From positions 1 to 37,234 of the forward strand of contig DAOPMC010000008.1 of the NCBI GenBank assembly GCA_035392025.1: a stretch of DNA of 37,234 nucleotides, read 5' to 3'. Of this stretch, positions 32,364 through 37,234 are shown piece after piece; position 1 is the first letter of the stretch, and every line of letters starts with the position of its first letter. The notes below the pieces were generated by a model, which saw nothing but the letters and a program-made list of their open reading frames with translations, was not told the DNA's origin and did no database searches. This DNA comes from DAOPMC01 sp035392025. Lineage in GTDB: Bacteria; Bacillota_I; Bacilli_A; RF39; UBA660. The translations under genes were made by a program, and so were the position numbers.

Positions 32364-34436
32364 TCATAACTTCTTAATACTTTTATGATTCTTTAATAAT
32401 TTTCTTATACCATATTCTTTAGAGAATGCAATGGCAACTAAAGTATTAGTAACCTCTACTACAATACCCTTACCATATTTATCGTGTACCACTTTATCTC
32501 CAAGTTCAAAATAAATATCTTCATCATATGTTTTTTTCTCCAACTTTTTAGGCTGATCCATCGTTCGGGATACATTATCAATCAAATTCTCATCTATTTC
32601 TCCAACAAACCTACTTGCAACATTAACTTGGTCTCTTCCATATAAAAGTCTCATCTTAGCATTTGTAAGATATACTTTCTTTCTTGCTCTAGTGATTGCC
32701 ACATAGCATAGTCTACGCTCTTCTTCAAGTTCATTTTTATCCATCATTGAATTTATATGAGGAAATATTCCTTCTTCTAACCCAACTATAAATACATAGT
32801 CAAACTCTAATCCCTTTACTGCATGCACTGTCATAAGGCTGACACGATTTGGATCATTTTTATAATCATTAACATCACTTAAAAGAGATACTTCATATAG
32901 GAAATCATCAAGAGAAACAATTCCATCTTTTTCTTCAAACGACTTAGTAATAGATTTAAATTCTTCTAAGTTCTCAAGTCTAATGTCTGCCTCTAATGTA
33001 TGTTCTGCCTCTAATTCTTTTTTCATGCCCGTTTTATCTAACACAATGTCAACAAGTTCAGTAAGTGTTACATTTTTACTAAACTCAATTAGTTCGAGAA
33101 TCATCTTTTTAAACTCATATTCTTTACCACCTACAATGGCATCAAACATAGTAGTTTTTTCTTCATCACTTTTTTGTCTAAGATTACTTATTGTCTTTAG
33201 GCCAATACCTCTTTTAGGTACATTTATGATTCTCTCTAAGCTTATCCCATCACTTGGATTATAAATTAATTTTAAGTATGCTAATAAATCCTTAATCTCT
33301 TTTCTACCATAAAACTGAATAGATCCTACTATCTTATATGGAATGCTACTCTCTACAAAAGTTCTTTCAATTATTTGAGATTGAGCATTTGTTCTATACA
33401 AAACTACAATATCTTGATAATTTGTACCTTTTTCTAATAAATTTTTAATTTCTCTTACGACAAACTGGCTTTCATCTATCTCATTGTAAGCTCTATAATA
33501 AGTAAGTTTTTCTCCCTCATCATTGTTACTCCACAATTTTTTATCTTTTCTCAAAGTATTATTTTTAATAACACTATTTGCTGCATTTAAGATAGCCTTC
33601 GTAGAACGATAATTTTCCTCTAATAAAACTACTTTACAATCCTTGAAGTCTTTTTCAAAATTTAATATGTTTTTATAATTAGCATTTCTAAATCCATATA
33701 TGGCTTGATCATTATCCCCAACTACACATAAATTACGATATTTTGAAGAAATCATTTTAGTTAACACATATTGTGCTTCATTAGTATCCTGATATTCATC
33801 AATTAAAATATATTTATATCTTTCTTGATACTTATCTAATATTTCACTATTTTCATGAAATAATCTAATTGGAAGTATCAATAAATCATCAAAATCCACA
33901 GAATTGTTTTTAAATAACATATCTTGATATTTTTGGTATACATTTAATACAACTTCATCAAAATCATTATGAACAAACTTCTTATATTCATTTGGCATAA
34001 TAAGTTCATTTTTATTGCTACTTATTTTTGATCTTATAGCATGTGGATTATAAATCTTAGAATCAAGATTTAGTTCTTTTAATATCTTTTTAACAATAGA
34101 TAGACTATCTTCACTATCCATAATAATAAAATTCTTAAGATATCCTAGATAACTATAATACTCTCTTAATATCCTAAGCCCAAAAGAGTGAAATGTGGAT
34201 GTTAAAACATTTTTAGACACATCACCTATTAAATCATATAATCTACTTCTCATTTCTCCTGCTGCTTTATTTGTAAAAGTAATGGCCAATATATTATAAG
34301 GAGATATATTATGGTGTTCTATTAAATAGGCAATTCTATTTGTTAATACTTTAGTTTTACCAGATCCTGCTCCTGCAAACACCAATAATGGTCCATCTTT
34401 GTACTTTACCGCTACTTCTTGTTTATCATTTAACAT
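32364..34436 (-). CDS. pcrA: ATP-dependent DNA helicase PcrA/UvrD
   Basis: Superfamily 1A 3'-5' helicase used in repair and in clearing replication obstacles. Motif I GAGSGKT is at 22-28, motif II DEYQDTN near 225, motif III VVGDNDQAIYGFR, motif IV LEENYRS, motif V VSLMTVHAVKGLE and motif VI YVAITRAR. The C-terminus has the GDKVVHDKYGKG Tudor-like region typical of PcrA that contacts RNA polymerase. About 690 residues. The ATG at 34436 follows AAGGTG. pcrA-ligA order is conserved in Bacillota. Confidence 0.97.
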   Translation of the reverse strand: MLNDKQEVAVKYKDGPLLVFAGAGSGKTKVLTNRIAYLIEHHNISPYNILAITFTNKAAGEMRSRLYDLIGDVSKNVLTSTFHSFGLRILREYYSYLGYLKNFIIMDSEDSLSIVKKILKELNLDSKIYNPHAIRSKISSNKNELIMPNEYKKFVHNDFDEVVLNVYQKYQDMLFKNNSVDFDDLLILPIRLFHENSEILDKYQERYKYILIDEYQDTNEAQYVLTKMISSKYRNLCVVGDNDQAIYGFRNANYKNILNFEKDFKDCKVVLLEENYRSTKAILNAANSVIKNNTLRKDKKLWSNNDEGEKLTYYRAYNEIDESQFVVREIKNLLEKGTNYQDIVVLYRTNAQSQIIERTFVESSIPYKIVGSIQFYGRKEIKDLLAYLKLIYNPSDGISLERIINVPKRGIGLKTISNLRQKSDEEKTTMFDAIVGGKEYEFKKMILELIEFSKNVTLTELVDIVLDKTGMKKELEAEHTLEADIRLENLEEFKSITKSFEEKDGIVSLDDFLYEVSLLSDVNDYKNDPNRVSLMTVHAVKGLEFDYVFIVGLEEGIFPHINSMMDKNELEEERRLCYVAITRARKKVYLTNAKMRLLYGRDQVNVASRFVGEIDENLIDNVSRTMDQPKKLEKKTYDEDIYFELGDKVVHDKYGKGIVVEVTNTLVAIAFSKEYGIRKLLKNHKSIKKL

Positions 34437-34542
34437 ACTACTCACCTTGTTCTATTATACTAAAAATACTATCTAAAAAAAAGAAAAGAAATAACTATTT
34501 TCTTTTATATCAAAAATATAGTATTATATATCTAGTGATAAT

Positions 34543-35385
34543 ATGAGTCTAAAATTTAAAAATAAGAAAACTAAATTTATTATTGGTTATGGTTTAATCA
34601 TCATATTTTTAATCGTGTTTATTTATTCAACCTATAAAATAATATATTGGAAAATTGATGAGATTAAAACAAATAAGCAACTTGAAGAATTAAATAATTT
34701 AGCATCTATAGAAGAATCTAATACTAATCCTGAAGATTTAATTGTTAATCCCCCTGACGAAGATGAAGAAGAGCAAACTAACAATGATTACTGGGATTAT
34801 ATTAAAATACCCCTTATCAATGTTAACTTTGATGATTTACTAATTAAAAATAGTGATACAGTTGGTTGGCTATTTGTCGATGGCACTAACATAAATTATC
34901 CAGTTGTGCAATCAAAAAACAATTCTTATTACTTATATCACTCTTTTGACAAATCTAAAAACTATGCTGGATGGATATTTGCAGATTATCGTAATAATAT
35001 GGTTAGTTTAGGAAAAAATACTATTATATATGGGCACGGAAGATTAGACAAAACTATGTTTGGAACGCTTAAATATATTGTTAAAAGTTCTTGGTTCAAA
35101 GACACTGAAAACCATATTGTTAAACTTTCCACACCCACTGAAAATACTTTGTGGCAAGTATTTAGTGTATATCACATACCAACTGAGAGTTACTATATAA
35201 CAACAGATTTTGGTACCGATGAGTCTTTTGAATTATTTATTAATACGATGAAAGAAAGAAGTTTTTATAATTTTGAGGCAACAGTTAATAAAGATGATAA
35301 AGTTCTTACCCTATCAACCTGTTGGAATAAAAAAGAGCGTGTTGTATTACATGCAAAATTAATTAAAACAAATGAGAAAAGATAA
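34543..35385 (+). CDS. Class B-like sortase
   Basis: Membrane cysteine transpeptidase that attaches proteins to the cell wall or joins pilus subunits. An N-terminal helix (about 11-31) is followed by an acidic linker (~57-80) and the sortase domain with His165 in YGHG, Cys260 in LSTCWN and Arg266 in ERVVLHAK. The NYPVVQ and LYHSF segments are typical of class B. No protein in the window ends with an LPXTG- or NPQTN-like sorting signal, so the substrate lies elsewhere or has an unusual signal. Its 3' end overlaps the next gene by 14 bases. Confidence 0.9.
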   Translation: MSLKFKNKKTKFIIGYGLIIIFLIVFIYSTYKIIYWKIDEIKTNKQLEELNNLASIEESNTNPEDLIVNPPDEDEEEQTNNDYWDYIKIPLINVNFDDLLIKNSDTVGWLFVDGTNINYPVVQSKNNSYYLYHSFDKSKNYAGWIFADYRNNMVSLGKNTIIYGHGRLDKTMFGTLKYIVKSSWFKDTENHIVKLSTPTENTLWQVFSVYHIPTESYYITTDFGTDESFELFINTMKERSFYNFEATVNKDDKVLTLSTCWNKKERVVLHAKLIKTNEKR

Positions 35386-36121
35386 AATAATAGTCACTAT
35401 CTCAAAAATTATGATACTATTAATACTTCTTATAGCATGGGAATTACTCGCCTATTACAATATTATAAACTCTTTTTTATCATCATCGCCTTCAAAAATA
35501 GTAATAACAATAGTTGAATTATTTAAGAATAACGATTTAATACTCCATATATGGGTAACTTTCTATGAAACTATTATTAGTTTTTTACTAGCAACAATTA
35601 TAGGTGTTGGCGTGGCAAGCATGCTCTGGACTAGTAAAAGATTGTTTAAAATAATTGATCCTTATCTTACAATATTAAATTCACTTCCAAAAGTATCATT
35701 AGGACCATTAATCATTATCTTATTAGGAGCAAATCCTAAATCTATAATAATAATGGCACTTCTAATATCTACATTTACAACAATCATAAGTATGTATAAT
35801 GCATTTATATCAACCGATGAAAACAAAATAATATTACTTAAATCTTTTAATGCTACCAAATCACAGATATTTAAATATTTAATATTTAGAGGCAATATTC
35901 CAAGTTTAATTAGTACTCTAAAGATCAATGTTAGTCTTTCACTAATTGGTGTTATAATGGGCGAATTATTAGTCTCAAAAAGAGGATTAGGATATTTGAT
36001 TAATTATGGATCACAAGTATTTAATCTAAATCTCGTAATTACCTCAATATTTGTTTTAGGTTTATTATCTTATTTATTATATATAATAATTGAAAAAATA
36101 GAAAAAAGTATAGTTAATTAA
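35372..36121 (+). CDS. ABC transporter permease, SsuC/TauC (NitT) type, orphan
   Basis: A 249-residue permease with about six helices and the BPD_transp_1 core. The family block linking to the ATPase is ILLKSFNATKSQIFKYLIFRGNIPSLIS, split by an EAA-like loop (shown in parts: LLKSFNATKSQIFKYL and FRGNIPSLIS). Related systems import sulfonates, nitrate, bicarbonate or pyrimidine precursors. No ATPase or binding protein is adjacent: upstream is a sortase gene and downstream a convergent gene. The overlap with the sortase gene and lack of a clear ribosome binding site suggest coupled translation. Substrate unknown. Confidence 0.85.
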   Translation: MRKDKIIVTISKIMILLILLIAWELLAYYNIINSFLSSSPSKIVITIVELFKNNDLILHIWVTFYETIISFLLATIIGVGVASMLWTSKRLFKIIDPYLTILNSLPKVSLGPLIIILLGANPKSIIIMALLISTFTTIISMYNAFISTDENKIILLKSFNATKSQIFKYLIFRGNIPSLISTLKINVSLSLIGVIMGELLVSKRGLGYLINYGSQVFNLNLVITSIFVLGLLSYLLYIIIEKIEKSIVN

Positions 36122-36133
36122 AACTATACTTTT
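36104..36133. terminator. Bidirectional terminator between the permease and MBL genes
   Basis: AAAAGTATAGTT / AACTATACTTTT with a six-base loop, spanning the permease stop codon, T runs on both strands. Confidence 0.85.
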
Positions 36134-36144
36134 TAAATTATTAG

Positions 36145-37234
36145 TTACTTTTTATAATTTGCAGGATTAACATTTGTTTTAACATCTACATTTTTACCAT
36201 CTACTGTTAATACCATGTTCCCATTTTTAGCCGTTATATATGTAGTAGCACCCAAACTTTTTAACTTTTTTTGTACTGATGCTGGAATATCATTCTCTAC
36301 ATGTGTAACCATCACAAATTTAGGAGTTAATGCATCAAGGAAAGCATCGCTAATAGTTGCTTGCCCATGATGAGGATACTTTAGTACATCTACATCAAGT
36401 ATTGATGTATTATATTTATTTAATATTTCTTTTTCTTGTATTCCATCACCGGCAAAAAATATTTTAACATCACCATATTTTAATATCAAATTAAGTGAGT
36501 TTACATTTACACTACCAGTTAATGTTATTGGTCCCACAACATCAAATGTTAAATTACCAATCTTAACGCTTTCCCCTTCTTTTAAAATTGTTATTGGGAC
36601 TTTTTTTGAGTCGATCGCTTCAACCACACTGCTGGGATTAGCTCTAGAAATATCACAGGTTTTACGCAAAGCACATGTCCTGGGATCATCGCCATAGTAT
36701 ACCCCTTTAACTTCAAACTCTTCTAAAAACCTTTTCTGAGCATGAATATGGTTATCATCCAAATGAGAGCCAATCAAAGCATCTATTTTTGTTATACCTA
36801 GTGATCTCATATACTCCGCACTGGTTAGGCTAAAATAATATAGCCCTCCATCAATAAATATTGTTGTGTTGCTACCTCTTAATAAAATTCCATCATTTCT
36901 ACCCAAATTTATAAAATGGATTTCTAACGGAGCATAATCATCTACACTACATTTAAATTCAGATACATATCCTTGATTATCTACTACTTTAACAATCAAA
37001 TCTTGTGGATATTCGCCGAAAGAATAAGTTTTGTTTGAAGAAATAAATAATGTTTTGTTATTATTGATATATTCATATTGTTTTATTCCACTAGCATCTG
37101 ACGCTACAACAGTAACTATTGTAGCACCATTCTTGTAAATAGCACTACACGTCCCCGTTGGAGGATTTGCATCAATGTTCTTTATTTCTACACTATATAC
37201 TTCACTATTATCATTGGTATCATATATAGTAAAT
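36145..37234 (-). CDS. Surface protein C-terminus with ComEC-like metallo-beta-lactamase domain (5' partial)
   Basis: The frame is open to the right edge (first codons read FTIYDTNDNSEV...), so this is the 3' part of a longer gene; a TTG at 36999 is internal. Visible residues 1-~105 are Ig-like repeats (Cys-containing, ending SVDDY). The rest is a metallo-beta-lactamase fold of the ComEC C-terminal type: HFINLGRNDGILL, FIDGG, SHLDDNHIHA, SLNLILKYGDVKIFFAGDG and KYPHHGQ. Compared with the usual HxDxDH motif, the second Asp is Asn, and the first-strand Asp is also Asn. No membrane helices of ComEC are present, and the repeats make a surface location likely. Possibly an extracellular nuclease or phosphodiesterase; activity uncertain. 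Confidence 0.8.
   Translation of the reverse strand, partial: FTIYDTNDNSEVYSVEIKNIDANPPTGTCSAIYKNGATIVTVVASDASGIKQYEYINNNKTLFISSNKTYSFGEYPQDLIVKVVDNQGYVSEFKCSVDDYAPLEIHFINLGRNDGILLRGSNTTIFIDGGLYYFSLTSAEYMRSLGITKIDALIGSHLDDNHIHAQKRFLEEFEVKGVYYGDDPRTCALRKTCDISRANPSSVVEAIDSKKVPITILKEGESVKIGNLTFDVVGPITLTGSVNVNSLNLILKYGDVKIFFAGDGIQEKEILNKYNTSILDVDVLKYPHHGQATISDAFLDALTPKFVMVTHVENDIPASVQKKLKSLGATTYITAKNGNMVLTVDGKNVDVKTNVNPANYKK

Noticed and set aside
1..37234. Recoding of UGA as Trp (mycoplasma code)
   Set aside because: UGA ends ybeY, cdd, yqzL and the VanZ-like gene at sensible points, and Trp residues in conserved motifs are UGG.
1..37234. CRISPR array, insertion sequence, integrase or prophage
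   Set aside because: No regularly spaced repeats, transposase motifs, attachment-site duplication at the tRNA-Pro or phage genes were found.
1..37234. The inverted ends as terminal inverted repeats of a linear element or transposon
   Set aside because: The similarity is partial, lies in coding frame within homologous protein repeats, and the window between is ordinary chromosomal housekeeping DNA.

Overview
The window is a very AT-rich stretch of a bacterial chromosome. Tight housekeeping operons, Bacillus-like gene order, a type B RNase P RNA, GG-rich ribosome binding sites and consensus sigma-A promoters point to an uncultured member of the Bacillota, probably class Bacilli (a gut RF39-like lineage is my guess, not proven). 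UGA is a stop codon here and Trp is UGG, so this is not a mycoplasma code. The cell has a wall (D,D-carboxypeptidase, sortase, GpsB). YqfC and YqfD suggest sporulating ancestry. No CRISPR array, insertion sequence, integrase or phage gene was seen.

Layout. 1-964: the 3' end of a large surface protein ending in an NlpC/P60 peptidase. 972-6308 (minus): two conserved blocks, rpsU-yqeY and yqfC-yqfD-vanZ-like-ybeY-cdd-era-yqzL-recO, packed with ATGA overlaps. 6334-8705 (minus): a compact peptide-export operon of a C39-peptidase ABC transporter followed by two overlapping double-glycine peptides, probably a class IIb-like bacteriocin. 8762-10623: rseP and cdsA, then a divergent tRNA-Pro(UGG). 10880-15564: two adjacent MacB-like ABC transporters, divergent from a PAP2 phosphatase and prs. 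17332-19301: mscL and rny.

19423-24561 (minus) is the most unusual block. One promoter serves a short secreted TasA-like protein, a SipW-type signal peptidase with a long extra membrane domain, a DUF5305-like two-pass membrane protein, and a 782-residue surface protein. That last protein has a SipW-type leader, a fibronectin III domain, a Hint (hedgehog/intein) domain and a C-terminal Listeria-Bacteroides-type repeat. Together they look like a dedicated export and assembly system for a surface fibre or matrix.

24775-29861: dacA, recA, pgsA, a RodZ-like gene, rnpB, gpsB and lexA. recA and lexA carry LexA-type boxes. A 44-residue membrane peptide gene diverges from lexA, and an SOS box lies inside its promoter, so it is a candidate SOS division inhibitor. 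29903-34436 (minus): pcrA-ligA and an orphan type IV pseudopilin. 34543-36121: a class B-like sortase overlapping an orphan ABC permease gene. 36145-37234 (minus): the 3' end of a second large surface protein, ending in a ComEC-like metallo-beta-lactamase domain.

Both window ends stop at the same point of a homologous surface-protein repeat in inverted orientation. The window is therefore probably a whole contig broken at a repeat family.
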